Counted from the stretch's first letter, positions 16,569 to 25,461 are shown. The stretch: DNA of 64,000 bases from Salinicola endophyticus (GCF_003206575.1 NZ_PZJO01000007.1:62001-126000); one strand, 5' to 3'. Notes: generated by a model not told the origin, from the letters alone. Made by a program: numbers and translations.

Positions 16569-18046
16569 CCCTCGAGCACATGCAGATGTACATCGACGGA
16601 CAGTGGTGCGATGCGCAGGACGGCGCCACTTTCGAGAGCTTCGATCCGGTCACCGCCGCGCCCTGGTGCCGCTTCCCAGATGCCGGCGAGAAAGATATCG
16701 ACAGCGCGGTAGAGAGTGCCCACCGCGCCTTCAGACAGGGCGAATGGCCGACGCTGACTGCCTCGCGCCGTGGCCAGATGCTCAACCACCTGGCCGACCT
16801 GATCGCCTCGGAAGCCGAGACGCTGGCGCAGCTGGAGAGCCGCGACAACGGCAAGCTGATCCGCGAGACCCGCGGCCAGGTCGCCTATCTGCCGGCCTTC
16901 TTCCGCTACGCCGCGGGGATGGCCGACAAGGTCACCGGCGATACCCTGGCGCTGGACAAGCCCGACATGTTCGGTGCCACGGTGCGTGTGCCGCTGGGCG
17001 TGGTCGCTGCCATCATTCCCTGGAACAGCCCGCTCTATCTGACCGCGATCAAGCTCGCGCCAGCGCTGGCAGCGGGTAACACTCTGGTCATCAAGCCCTC
17101 GGAGCACGCCTCCGCCAGCCTGGTCGGACTGCTGCGGCTGGTCGAGCGCGCCGGCTTCCCGGCGGGCGTCGTCAATCTGGTGACCGGCTACGGCGCCACC
17201 GCCGGCGCCGCCCTCACACGCCATCCCAAAGTGCGCAAGATCGCGTTCACCGGGGGCACCGAGAGCGCCCGTCATGTGGTCCGTGGCAGCGCCGAGAACT
17301 TCGCCCAGCTATCGCTGGAGCTCGGCGGCAAGTCGCCCAACATCGTCTTTGCCGACGCCGATCTCGACAGCGCCGCCAACGGTATCGTCGCCGGCGTCTT
17401 CGCCGCTGCCGGGCAGAGCTGTGTCGCCGGCTCGCGGGTGCTGGTCCAGGAACAGGCCCTGCCCGCGCTGCTGGAGACCCTGCGCCGGCGCGCCGAGACC
17501 ATCGTCATCGGCCGCCCCGACGATCCCGCGACCGAGATGGGCCCGATGGCGACCCAGGCCCAGCTCGAAGCGGTCGAGCGCCGCGTACGCGATGCCGAAG
17601 CGCAGGGCGTGGAGCTGATCTCCGGTGGCCACCGCCCCCCGGGCGATGCCGCGGGGTGGTACTTCCAGCCCACCATCCTGCTCACCCGCGATCCGCAGGC
17701 GCGCATCGTGCGCGAAGAGGTCTTCGGCCCGGTGATGGTGGTGATGCCCTTCCGCGACGAGGCCGAAGCCCTGGCGCTGGCCAACGACTCCGACTATGGC
17801 CTGGCCGCGGGCATCTGGACCCGCGACGTGGCACGGGCGCACCGACTGAGCCGCGATATCCGCGCCGGCATCGTGTGGGTCAACACCTACCGGGCGGTCT
17901 CGGCGATGGCGCCCATCGGCGGCTTCGAGGCCAGCGGCTACGGCCGCGAGTGCGGCCCGGACAGCGTCAAGGACTACACCGAACTGAAGACGATCTGGAT
18001 CAATCTCTCCGATGAGCCGATGCCAGACCCCTTCGTCATGCGTTGA
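16565..18046 (+). CDS. NAD(P)+-dependent aldehyde dehydrogenase
   Basis: A 493-residue ALDH-superfamily enzyme with the general base Glu252 (LELGGKSPN) and catalytic Cys286 (GQSCVAG). The cofactor region IIPWNSPLYL and the late motif EEVFGPV are intact. It oxidises an aldehyde to an acid. The start overlaps the hydrolase stop (ATGA), so translation is coupled. A 41-codon upstream extension of the frame runs inside the hydrolase and is not used. In this operon it probably oxidises an aldehyde made by the flavin monooxygenase or hydrolase. Confidence 0.93.
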   Translation: MTLEHMQMYIDGQWCDAQDGATFESFDPVTAAPWCRFPDAGEKDIDSAVESAHRAFRQGEWPTLTASRRGQMLNHLADLIASEAETLAQLESRDNGKLIRETRGQVAYLPAFFRYAAGMADKVTGDTLALDKPDMFGATVRVPLGVVAAIIPWNSPLYLTAIKLAPALAAGNTLVIKPSEHASASLVGLLRLVERAGFPAGVVNLVTGYGATAGAALTRHPKVRKIAFTGGTESARHVVRGSAENFAQLSLELGGKSPNIVFADADLDSAANGIVAGVFAAAGQSCVAGSRVLVQEQALPALLETLRRRAETIVIGRPDDPATEMGPMATQAQLEAVERRVRDAEAQGVELISGGHRPPGDAAGWYFQPTILLTRDPQARIVREEVFGPVMVVMPFRDEAEALALANDSDYGLAAGIWTRDVARAHRLSRDIRAGIVWVNTYRAVSAMAPIGGFEASGYGRECGPDSVKDYTELKTIWINLSDEPMPDPFVMR

Positions 18047-18062
18047 GAGAGAGGAGACCGTC

Positions 18063-18572
18063 ATGACCCTGAGCGTTAGCGACAACTACAAGCGCGTACT
18101 GGGTTCGTTCCCCAGCGGCGTCACCGTCGTCACCACCCTGGATGAGCAGGAGCGCCTGGTCGGTTTCACCGCCAGCGCCTTCTCGGCCGTCTCCATGGAC
18201 CCGCCCCTGGTGCTGGTCTGCCCCGCCCTGACATCGGACTCCTATCCGGTGATCTGCAGAAGCGGGCGCTTCACCATCCATATTCTGGGCCACGACCAGG
18301 AAGAGACCGCTTACCGCTTCGCCTCCAAGCGCCCCGACAAGAGCGCAGGCATCGCCTGGGAGCGCTCGCCGCGGGGACATGCCATTCTCGCCGGCGCTGC
18401 CGCCTACCTGGAGTGCCGGCTATGGGAGAACTATCCCGGGGGCGACCACGCCATCATCGTCGGCGAAGTCGAGCACCTGACGCTGTGCGATGACAGCCCC
18501 GACCCGCTGCTCTACTGCCGCGGCATGATGAGCCGACTGCCCGAGGCGCTGACCACGCGCCCGTGCGGCTAG
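18063..18572 (+). CDS. Flavin reductase (HpaC/FMN-binding split-barrel family)
   Basis: A 169-residue protein of the flavin_Reduct family, with the N-terminal NYKRVLGSFPSGVTVVTT and the FTASAFSAVSMDPPLVLVC block that binds FMN. Such reductases supply reduced FMN to two-component oxygenases. The LLM monooxygenase across the divergent promoter is the obvious partner. AGGAG stands 8 bases before the ATG at 18063, and the gene is 16 bases after the aldehyde dehydrogenase. The partner assignment is inference. Confidence 0.9.
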   Translation: MTLSVSDNYKRVLGSFPSGVTVVTTLDEQERLVGFTASAFSAVSMDPPLVLVCPALTSDSYPVICRSGRFTIHILGHDQEETAYRFASKRPDKSAGIAWERSPRGHAILAGAAAYLECRLWENYPGGDHAIIVGEVEHLTLCDDSPDPLLYCRGMMSRLPEALTTRPCG

Positions 18573-18682
18573 CCGCGGCGGGCCCCGGCGCCATGCTAAG
18601 ATCGAGCTCTCGAGGCGCGTGCGTCGGCCCTGCCGACGGCGGCCTCTCGCTCGCTCAATCGGACGCCAGGGACACGTCAGCG

Positions 18683-19420
18683 ATGAAAAGAACCCCCATG
18701 GACGACAGCCTCAAGGTCACCCGCCCCCAGGTCACCCTGCGCGAAATGGTCCTCGAAAAGCTCCGCGAAGCGATCATGAACTTTCAGTTCCTGCCCGGAG
18801 ACCGCCTGGTCGAGCGCGACCTGTGCGAACGCCTCGGCGTCAGCCGCACCTCGGTACGTGAAGCGTTGCGTCATCTGCAGGCCGAAGGCCTGGTCGAGCA
18901 GTGCGGCACCCGCGGGCCACGCGTGGCGGTGATCTCGCTGCAGGACGCCCGCGATATCTATGAACTGCGCTGCAGCCTGGAGAGCCTGATCGTGCAGCTG
19001 TTCACCCAGAAGGCGACAGCCGTGCAGATGGCTCAGCTCGACGCCGCCTGGGAGGTGCTCAAGGCGCATCTGCGCAGCGGCAAGACGGATGCCATCGTGG
19101 AAGCGGTCAGTACCTTCTATGGCGTGCTCTACGACGGCTCCGGCAACCGCGTCGCCGGGCAGCTGCTGGCCCAGTTGCAGGCCCGCGTGAGCTATCTGCG
19201 TGCGACCACCGTCTCGCGCTCGGGGCGCTATCGCGAGAGCTTTCGCGAGATGTCGCGCATCGTCGAGGCGATTCGGGCACGTGACGCCGCCGCGGCGCAT
19301 CAGGCGTGTGTCGCCCATATCGAGTCCGCCAGCCTCGTCGCACTGGAGATGCTGGCCGAGCGCGACGGTGTCAGCGCCGACCCCATCACCCCACCCTTAC
19401 CGGTCGAGAACCTGCCGTGA
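18683..19420 (+). CDS. GntR-family regulator, FadR/FCD subgroup
   Basis: A 245-residue regulator: winged helix (ERDLCERLGVSRTSVREALR) then an all-helical FCD ligand domain (DIYELRCSLESLIVQL). The start is uncertain: ATGs at 18683 and 18698 are both plausible, and the longer frame from 18563 overlaps the flavin reductase. FCD regulators usually repress a catabolic operon until a pathway acid binds. Three copies of a GGTATACC-type site in this island are its likely targets. The stop overlaps the Nudix GTG start. Confidence 0.9.
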   Translation: MKRTPMDDSLKVTRPQVTLREMVLEKLREAIMNFQFLPGDRLVERDLCERLGVSRTSVREALRHLQAEGLVEQCGTRGPRVAVISLQDARDIYELRCSLESLIVQLFTQKATAVQMAQLDAAWEVLKAHLRSGKTDAIVEAVSTFYGVLYDGSGNRVAGQLLAQLQARVSYLRATTVSRSGRYRESFREMSRIVEAIRARDAAAAHQACVAHIESASLVALEMLAERDGVSADPITPPLPVENLP

Positions 19421-19992
19421 ATCCACGCCACCCCGCCGCCCGCCACTGCCCCCAGTGCGGCCATGCGCCGCTGGAGCAGTGCGTGCCGCCGGGCGATACC
19501 CACCTGCGGTTACGCTGCCCGGCCTGTGCCCACCTGATCTATGACAACCCGCGCGTCATCGCCGGCGCGATCATCGATGAAGGCGGGCGCATCGCGCTGT
19601 GCCAGCGCGGCATTCCGCCCGGCGTCGGGCGCTGGACACTGCCGGCGGGGTTCATGGAGCACGGCGAGAGCGTCGAAGAGGCCGCCGCGCGGGAGGTGAT
19701 GGAAGAGACCGGGATGCGGGTCGAGATCCGCTCCCCCTACTCGATTTTCAGCGTCCCGCCGACCAACGAGATCTATTTGATCTACCGCGCCACCCTGGTC
19801 GCCCATGAGACCGAGCCTGGCCCCGAAAGCCTGCAAGTGCAGTGGTTCGGCGCCAATGATCTGCCGTGGCAGGAGATCTTCTATCCTGCCATCGGCCAGA
19901 TTCTCACGCGCTACTTCGACGAAGGCCTTACCGGCCGCCACGGCGTCTACAGTGGCAGCATGGAAAGCGGGCACATTCACTTCATCTCTTGA
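19417..19992 (+). CDS. Nudix hydrolase with N-terminal zinc ribbon
   Basis: A 191-residue protein. The zinc ribbon uses Cys11, Cys14, Cys34 and Cys37 (CPQC and CPAC), followed by YDNPRVIAGAII and a full Nudix box from Gly78 to Met100 (GFMEHGE, then REVMEETGM). Members hydrolyse nucleoside diphosphates linked to another group, such as NADH, FAD or ADP-ribose. It begins with GTG inside the GntR stop (GTGA), so it is co-translated with the regulator. Beside flavin enzymes and a RibB-type gene, a flavin-nucleotide role is possible but unproven. The 3' end overlaps the convergent ribBA-like gene by 16 bases. Confidence 0.9.
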   Translation: MNPRHPAARHCPQCGHAPLEQCVPPGDTHLRLRCPACAHLIYDNPRVIAGAIIDEGGRIALCQRGIPPGVGRWTLPAGFMEHGESVEEAAAREVMEETGMRVEIRSPYSIFSVPPTNEIYLIYRATLVAHETEPGPESLQVQWFGANDLPWQEIFYPAIGQILTRYFDEGLTGRHGVYSGSMESGHIHFIS

Positions 19993-21140
19993 GAGCCATC
20001 CTCTGCCCCTTGCGGCGCCAGCGTATCCACCACTTCCAGCCCGAACCCCGCCAACCCGCGGTAGGGGCCCGGCGCGCCCAGCAGTCGTATCCGCGTCACG
20101 CCAAGCCGCGCCAGAATCTGCGATCCCGTGCCGGTGCGCGCCTTGTCGCGACGCAGCCTGGTCAGGTCACCCTGCTGTATGTGCACGGCCCGTGACAGCA
20201 ACGACGCCGGCGAGTCCTGATGCGCGAGGATGACCACCACCCCCTCGCCCTGCGCGGCGATCGTTTCCAATGCCTGCCACAGCGTCCAGCCGAGCGGCGC
20301 GCCGGGCGCCCGCGCCCCGACCAGATCGCGCAGCGGATCGGTGACATGGACATACACCGGAAAAGCGCGCTCGGCATCGGGCGCGCCCATCATCAGCGCC
20401 AGATGAACCTCATCGTCGACGCTATCGGCGAAGCTGTAGAGTTCGAACCGGCCATGCACGGTGTCGAGCGCCTGGTGGCCGACGCTGGCGATGGTCTGCT
20501 CGGTACTCGAGCGATAATGGATGAGGTCGGCGATGGTTCCGATGCGGATCCCATGCTGCCGGGCGAAGGCCAGCAGCGAGTCGCGCTTGGCCATGCTGCC
20601 ATCCTCCTCCATCACCTCCACGATCACCGCGGCTGGCTCCAGGCCCGCCAGGCGCGCCAGGTCACAGCCGGCCTCGGTATGCCCCGCGCGCTGCAGCACG
20701 CCCCCTGGCTGGGCACGTAACGGAAAGATATGCCCCGGGCTGACGAGATCTCGCGGGCTGGCATCGGGCGCCACCGCGGCACGCACGGTGGCCGCACGAT
20801 CGGCGGCAGAAATGCCGGTGGTGACGCCCTCACGCGCCTCGATCGAGACCGTGAAAGCGGTCGTGAAGCTGGAGCCGTTGTCGCGCACCATCAGCGGCAG
20901 CCCCAAACGATCGCAGCGCTCTCCGCTCAGCGTCAGGCAGATCAACCCGCGGGCGTGGCGGGCCATGAAATTGATCGCCTCGGCACTGACATGATCCGCC
21001 GCGAGCACCAGGTCACCCTCGTTCTCGCGATCCTCGTCATCGACCATCAGGACCATTTTCCCGGCACGCATGTCGGCGATGATCTCTTCGATCGTATCGA
21101 AAGGCGTGTCGTCACGGCAGGTGAGCGGCTTGGTAGTCAT
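19977..21140 (-). CDS. ribBA: 3,4-dihydroxy-2-butanone-4-phosphate synthase with degenerate GTP cyclohydrolase II-like domain
   Basis: A 387-residue RibBA-like protein. The RibB half (1 to about 205) is intact: [16 protein letters not shown] for metal and substrate, and [14 protein letters not shown]. It makes the four-carbon precursor of riboflavin. The C-terminal half keeps the fold outline but lacks the cysteines of the zinc site and the RVHSEC-like core of GTP cyclohydrolase [12 protein letters not shown] stands there instead, so that activity is probably gone. The gene is divergent from DUF1330 and behind operator 3, so it appears to be a regulon member supplying flavin for the FMN oxygenase. 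A housekeeping copy elsewhere is expected. Confidence 0.88.
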   Translation of the reverse strand: MTTKPLTCRDDTPFDTIEEIIADMRAGKMVLMVDDEDRENEGDLVLAADHVSAEAINFMARHARGLICLTLSGERCDRLGLPLMVRDNGSSFTTAFTVSIEAREGVTTGISAADRAATVRAAVAPDASPRDLVSPGHIFPLRAQPGGVLQRAGHTEAGCDLARLAGLEPAAVIVEVMEEDGSMAKRDSLLAFARQHGIRIGTIADLIHYRSSTEQTIASVGHQALDTVHGRFELYSFADSVDDEVHLALMMGAPDAERAFPVYVHVTDPLRDLVGARAPGAPLGWTLWQALETIAAQGEGVVVILAHQDSPASLLSRAVHIQQGDLTRLRRDKARTGTGSQILARLGVTRIRLLGAPGPYRGLAGFGLEVVDTLAPQGAEDGSQEMK

Positions 21141-21183
21141 GGCGTGGTCCAGTCAGTGGGGAGAAGAGATGTCTTCCCACTCG

Positions 21184-21206
21184 TTTTGGCATACCATAAT
21201 ACAAAA
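21184..21206. promoter_or_regulatory. GntR-type operator, site 3
   Basis: TTGGCATACCATAATACA with flanks TT and AAA lies midway between the divergent ribBA-like and DUF1330 genes, 44 bases from the former start and 21 from the latter. It differs from site 1 at two bases. Its position implies that both genes are controlled with the island 6 kb away. Confidence 0.75.
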
Positions 21207-21226
21207 AGCAATCGACGGAGAGCGAC

Positions 21227-21520
21227 ATGCCCAAGGCTTACTGGATCGCCACGGTCAAGATCACGCAACGCGAGCGCTACCAGATGTACCAGCAGCTGGC
21301 CCCCCCGGCCTTCGAGGCTTACGGTGGGCGCCTGCTGGTACGCAGTGATCAGCCCCAGGTGCTGGAGAGTCGCGACGGCCAGACGCCGGAACGCTGCGTG
21401 ATCTTCGAGTTCCCGAGCCTGGAACAGGCACTGGCCTGCTATCACTCCGCAGAATATCGCGAGGCGCGCGCCGCGCGGCGTCATGCCGCGATGGTCGATA
21501 TCACCATCGTGCCCGCCTGA
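21227..21520 (+). CDS. DUF1330 domain protein
   Basis: A 97-residue protein of the dimeric ferredoxin-like (ABM-type) fold, DUF1330: KAYWIATVKITQRERYQMYQ, then FEAYGGRLLVRS and a C-terminal ARRHAAMVDITIV. The function of the family is unknown; related small proteins act as monooxygenase-like or isomerase helpers. GGAGAGCG lies before the ATG. The shared operator with the flavin oxygenase island suggests a helper or downstream step. Confidence 0.85.
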   Translation: MPKAYWIATVKITQRERYQMYQQLAPPAFEAYGGRLLVRSDQPQVLESRDGQTPERCVIFEFPSLEQALACYHSAEYREARAARRHAAMVDITIVPA

Positions 21521-21915
21521 CGAAAAGCCATTTCGGTGTGCAGACTCGAGCACGACCGCCGTCTTGGCTCACCCAATGGATAGCCACCTCGACGTAGTCC
21601 CGTCACGAGTTCCTGCAGGGCTCCAATCTTTGAGTCAGCCTGTAGAATTTGATGTCGAGCACGGCGTATCCAAGACCGAGAAAACCTACCCTGACATCCG
21701 CGTGCCATGATGGCTTGGCACCCGAAGGCCGCAGGAACGGCTCCGGCATCGCCTGTGGCGTTCATCGACAATCCCCTACTAACCAGAACGCAGTGCTGGC
21801 TTAAACAATTGTCAGTTCTCGTACCGGTGAAGCTGGGTCACGCTGCTGCGGACATGGCCCGGACGCGGCTCTACCGCGTGCTGCCGGGCTTTCGGTCATC
21901 TTCGGGGAGAGAGAG
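21521..21915. other. Intergenic region of lower GC without a recognisable gene
   Basis: The 395 bases between DUF1330 and MmgE/PrpD contain only short open frames in conflicting phases. The part at about 21590-21690 is less GC-rich than its surroundings and could be decayed coding sequence. The minus strand gives scattered plausible peptide pieces broken by stops, but I cannot assign them to any transposase or enzyme. The promoter of the MmgE gene should lie near the right end, where aattgtcag and gaggggag-like purine stretches occur. Confidence 0.5.
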
Positions 21916-23250
21916 ATGTCAATCGTTCAAACGCTGGCCACAGCCGCACATCACTGGAACACCGCGGCACTCACCGACGAGGTGACACTGGCGACACGCA
22001 AGGCGCTGCTCGACTGGTTCGCCACGACCCTTCCCGGCACCACTCAGGCGCCGGCTACCCTGCTGGCCAGCGCCTTCTCCGCCCTCCCCTGTCAGGGCAA
22101 TGCCGTGAGCTATGTCGACGGCACCCACCGCTCGCCGCGCTATGCGGCGCTGGTCAATGCTACCGCCAGCCATACCGTCGAGTTCGATGACATCTTCAAG
22201 GACGGCGGCTATCACCCCGGCAGCCCGACGATCGCCGCTGCGCTGGCCGTGGCCCAGGAGATCGGCGCCGAGGTACAAGCGCTGCACCGGGCAATCATCG
22301 GTGGCTACGAGCTCGGCTGTCGTGTCGCGCTCGCCATTCAGCCCAGTCATTATCGTTACTGGCACACCACGGCGACAGTCGGCACCCTGGGAGCCGCCAC
22401 TGCCACCGCCATGCTGCTGGGCGGCAACGCTGAGACAATCGCTCACGCCGTGGCTCTCGCCAGCAGCTTCGCCGCAGGCCATCAGCAGAACCTGCAGGGC
22501 AGTGGCATGGCCAAGCCGCTGCACGCCGGCCATGCCGCCGAGGCAGGGGTGCTCGCCGGCTATGCCGCCAGCCACGGGGTCACCGCCTCTCTCGCCAGTC
22601 TGGAGGCGCCGGCAGGATTCGCCGCGGCCACCAGCGACTCGCCCGGCGACTGGCAGCGCGCGCTCGCCGGTATCGGCGAGTGGACGCCCATTACGCGCAT
22701 GACGATCAAGGCGCACGGCTGCTGCGGACACATCTTCCCGGCCATCGACGGGCTGGCAACGCTGCTCGCCACCACCGGGACGCAGGTGGAAGCGATCACG
22801 CACATTCATGTCGAGGGTTACGCAGCCACGCACCAGATGTGCGACCGGCCCGAGCCGACCACCCCGCAGGAAGCACGCTTCAGCCTCCAGTACAGTCTGG
22901 CGACCTATCTGCTCACGCGGCGCTTGCGCCTAGAGGCATTCGCGCCCGAGACCCTGGTCCGCCGCGATATTCGCGCCCTGATGGAACGCATCAGCGTAGA
23001 GGAAGACCGCGAATTATCGGCGCACTATCCCACGCAAAGAATGGCCAGAGTTCACCTGACGACCACCGATGGACAAACCTTTTCGCACCTACAGACGTGC
23101 CGCAAAGGCGACCCCGAAAACCCGTTGTCACTGGAAGAACTCATCGCCAAATATGACGAATTGAGCCAGCAGGTTCTCTCCAAACACGCCAGCAAGGCGC
23201 TCAAGCGGAAGATCCTCGACACCCACGAGATGCCGGCGACGCTGGTGTGA
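21916..23250 (+). CDS. MmgE/PrpD family protein
   Basis: A 444-residue protein of the MmgE/PrpD superfamily: KALLDWFATTLPGT, SHTVEFDDIFKDGGYHPGSP (about 89-108), a GGNAETIAHAVALASS helix and the PITRMTIKAHGCCGHIFPAID segment. The family includes 2-methylcitrate dehydratase, cis-aconitate decarboxylase and uncharacterised members that often travel with tripartite tricarboxylate transporters, as here. Exact chemistry is not predictable. GGGAGAGAGAG precedes the ATG. It stands 230 bases ahead of tctC. Confidence 0.88.
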   Translation: MSIVQTLATAAHHWNTAALTDEVTLATRKALLDWFATTLPGTTQAPATLLASAFSALPCQGNAVSYVDGTHRSPRYAALVNATASHTVEFDDIFKDGGYHPGSPTIAAALAVAQEIGAEVQALHRAIIGGYELGCRVALAIQPSHYRYWHTTATVGTLGAATATAMLLGGNAETIAHAVALASSFAAGHQQNLQGSGMAKPLHAGHAAEAGVLAGYAASHGVTASLASLEAPAGFAAATSDSPGDWQRALAGIGEWTPITRMTIKAHGCCGHIFPAIDGLATLLATTGTQVEAITHIHVEGYAATHQMCDRPEPTTPQEARFSLQYSLATYLLTRRLRLEAFAPETLVRRDIRALMERISVEEDRELSAHYPTQRMARVHLTTTDGQTFSHLQTCRKGDPENPLSLEELIAKYDELSQQVLSKHASKALKRKILDTHEMPATLV

Positions 23251-23480
23251 TATCCACCTGACTCTCAACGCGCCGCAAGAGGTGAGCCGGCGCGCCACTC
23301 TTGTCATAGACCAAAGTCTCATTGAATAAATCAGGCAATAAACACCCGAAGAAACTCTAAAAATATCTTGGCTCTGTCCTGACTTATCGTCGGTCGCGCC
23401 GTGAACGTCTGCTGTGTGAATCTGCTGCCGAGTCCATCGGACATCGATAACTCCACAAGCGACAATAACGGAGACACGCC

Positions 23481-24476
23481 ATGCAGACTTCACACTTGCT
23501 ACGTAAGACAGCCGTCGTCCTGGCGGCCACCGCCCTCTCCTTCGCTGGCGTCATCGGCTCGACGGCCATGGCTCAGGACAAGACCTGGCCCTCCGGCCCC
23601 GTCAAGGTCGTCATGCACACCAAGGCTGGCGGCTCTTCCGACGTCTTCATGCGGACTCTGGCAAAGTCGCTGGAGCCGGAAATCGGCCAGCCGGTCGTGG
23701 TCATCAATTCGCCTGGCGGCGCCGGTGCCGCACAGCTGGCGCGGGTTCGTGCCGCCGCGCCTGATGGCCTGACACTGGGAATCAACACCCTGACCCCGCT
23801 GACCGGCATGCTGACCAATCTCAAGGGTGTCTTCAGCCTGGACGACTTTTCCTGGATCGCATCGACCCAGGTCGACCCCAACCTCATCTGGACCGCCGAA
23901 GATTCGCCCTACCGCAACCTCAACGATCTGATCGCGGAGGCAAAACGCAGCGACAAGAAGATCAGTGTGGGCGGTTTCGGCTCGATCGGCTCCACCCAAT
24001 ACATTGCGCTCTCCATGCTCGAACGGGCCGCCGGTGTCGAGTTCGAATGGGTCGCCTTCAACGCTACCCCCGATATCGTCGCCGCAGTGCTGGGCGGACA
24101 TATCGATGTCGGCATGTCCAATCTGAGTGGCGCCCAGTCCTACTTCGATGCAGGCCGCCTCCATGGTCTGGGCGTGCTAGCCGCGGACCGCCTGGAAGCA
24201 CTCCCCGACGTCGCGACCTTCGAAGAGCAGGGCTATCAGGTCAACAACGACTGGGTCCAGGTCAGAGGCGTGTTCGGTCCGGCCGGCATCCCCGAAGAGA
24301 CCCAGCAGCAGATCGCGGACGCCTTCCACAGGGCGATGAAAGACAAGAACTACCAGCAGTACGCGCGCAATTCCGGGGTGATCGACTCATGGATGGGCCC
24401 CGAGGCCTACAAGAAGTTCATCTACAGCATGAGCGACACCGCCGAGGTCGCGCTGGAAAAAGCCGGGGTCAAGTGA
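23481..24476 (+). CDS. tctC: Tripartite tricarboxylate transporter substrate-binding protein (TctC/Bug family)
   Basis: A 331-residue periplasmic receptor with a Sec signal (1 to about 31, cleavage after AMA). Bug-family blocks are visible: VKVVMHTKAGGSSDVFMR, VVVINSPGGAGAAQL, and WVAFNATPDIVAAVLGGHIDVGMSN. Bug proteins bind carboxylates such as citrate, adipate or terephthalate and pass them to TctAB. The membrane genes are 6.7 kb downstream, beyond four CoA-pathway genes. An AT-rich tract at 23306-23375 probably holds its promoter. Confidence 0.92.
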   Translation: MQTSHLLRKTAVVLAATALSFAGVIGSTAMAQDKTWPSGPVKVVMHTKAGGSSDVFMRTLAKSLEPEIGQPVVVINSPGGAGAAQLARVRAAAPDGLTLGINTLTPLTGMLTNLKGVFSLDDFSWIASTQVDPNLIWTAEDSPYRNLNDLIAEAKRSDKKISVGGFGSIGSTQYIALSMLERAAGVEFEWVAFNATPDIVAAVLGGHIDVGMSNLSGAQSYFDAGRLHGLGVLAADRLEALPDVATFEEQGYQVNNDWVQVRGVFGPAGIPEETQQQIADAFHRAMKDKNYQQYARNSGVIDSWMGPEAYKKFIYSMSDTAEVALEKAGVK

Positions 24477-24481
24477 GACCT

Positions 24482-24505
24482 GCCGCGGCGCACCCGCGCC
24501 GCGGC
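24482..24505 (+). terminator. Hairpin after tctC
   Basis: A perfect 10-bp stem (gccgcggcgc / gcgccgcggc) with an ACCC loop starts six bases after the stop. No T-run follows. It may attenuate rather than stop transcription into the CoA genes, giving more receptor than enzymes. Confidence 0.6.
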
Positions 24506-24663
24506 CTGCCCCCACGCCATCCGACCAACTCACACATCGACTGCCACCGTTCCTGGGGCCAAGACGACCGGGTTCGCCGTCGCGGCGACCCCGCCACCAC
24601 GCGACCGACCCGTAACACACCCTGTCAGCGTGTCGTCGCCCCCACTGCATCAGAGGATTGTTC

Positions 24664-25461
24664 ATGTCACAGAGTCAATTGATCGAATTTTCGCAGCAGG
24701 ATGACATCGCCATTCTGACGCTGAACCGCCCCGAGAAGCGCAACGCCATGAGCGATGCCATGCGTGCGGAACTGGTCGAGCAACTCAAGCGCATCCGCGA
24801 GGATCGCTCGATCCGCGCCCTGGTGCTCACTGGCAAGGGCAAGGGTTTCTGCGCCGGTGGCGATATCGCCGGCATGCAGCAGCGCATGGAGGCCGACCCG
24901 GCCACGGTCGGCTTCAACGGCTGGGAACGCCAGCAGGGCGTGCACTACGCGGCCAGCCTGCTGCTGAATCTGCCGATTCCCACTGTGGCGGCAGTCAACG
25001 GCGCCGCCGCGGGGCTGGGCGCCGACCTCGCGCTCTCCTGCGATTTCGTCATCGCCGCCGATGCCGCCACCTTTACCTGGGCCTATATCGCGCGCGGGCT
25101 GGTTCCCGACGGCGGTGGCCTCTACTTCCTCCCGCGCCGAGTCGGGCTCAGCCGCGCCAAGGGCTTGATCTTCAGCGGCCGCCGCGTCGAGGCCGAAGAG
25201 GCACTCGCCCTGGGCATCGCTGATCAGCGCTGCTCGGGCGATGCGCTGCTGTCGAGCGCGCTGACGATGGCTACCCAGATGAGTCGCGGCTCGCGCACCG
25301 CCACGGCGCTGACCAAATCCATTCTCAACCGTAGCTACGAGCTCTCCGAGCAGCAGGTGTTCGCCGAGGGCAGCAAGGCGCAGGGGATCTGTTACACCTC
25401 CCGCGAGCATCGCGACTCTGTCCAGGCATTTCTGGCACGCGCCAAGGAGGCCACCGCATGA
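24664..25461 (+). CDS. Enoyl-CoA hydratase/isomerase (crotonase family, PaaG-like)
   Basis: A 265-residue crotonase-fold enzyme. The oxyanion-hole segments are GFCAGGDIAGM (about 58-68) and AAVNGAAAGLGADLALSCDF (about 99-118). At the position of the second catalytic Glu it has LVPDGGG, an Asp as in isomerases such as PaaG, and the first Glu is missing. Double-bond isomerisation therefore seems likelier than hydration. The ATG at 24664 has AGAGGA 6 bases upstream. It overlaps the next gene by four bases. Confidence 0.85.
   Translation: MSQSQLIEFSQQDDIAILTLNRPEKRNAMSDAMRAELVEQLKRIREDRSIRALVLTGKGKGFCAGGDIAGMQQRMEADPATVGFNGWERQQGVHYAASLLLNLPIPTVAAVNGAAAGLGADLALSCDFVIAADAATFTWAYIARGLVPDGGGLYFLPRRVGLSRAKGLIFSGRRVEAEEALALGIADQRCSGDALLSSALTMATQMSRGSRTATALTKSILNRSYELSEQQVFAEGSKAQGICYTSREHRDSVQAFLARAKEATA

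Noticed and set aside
18563-18682. N-terminal extension of the island's GntR regulator
   Set aside because: The extra 40 codons overlap the flavin reductase end and carry no GntR features; ATGs at 18683 or 18698 fit the family.
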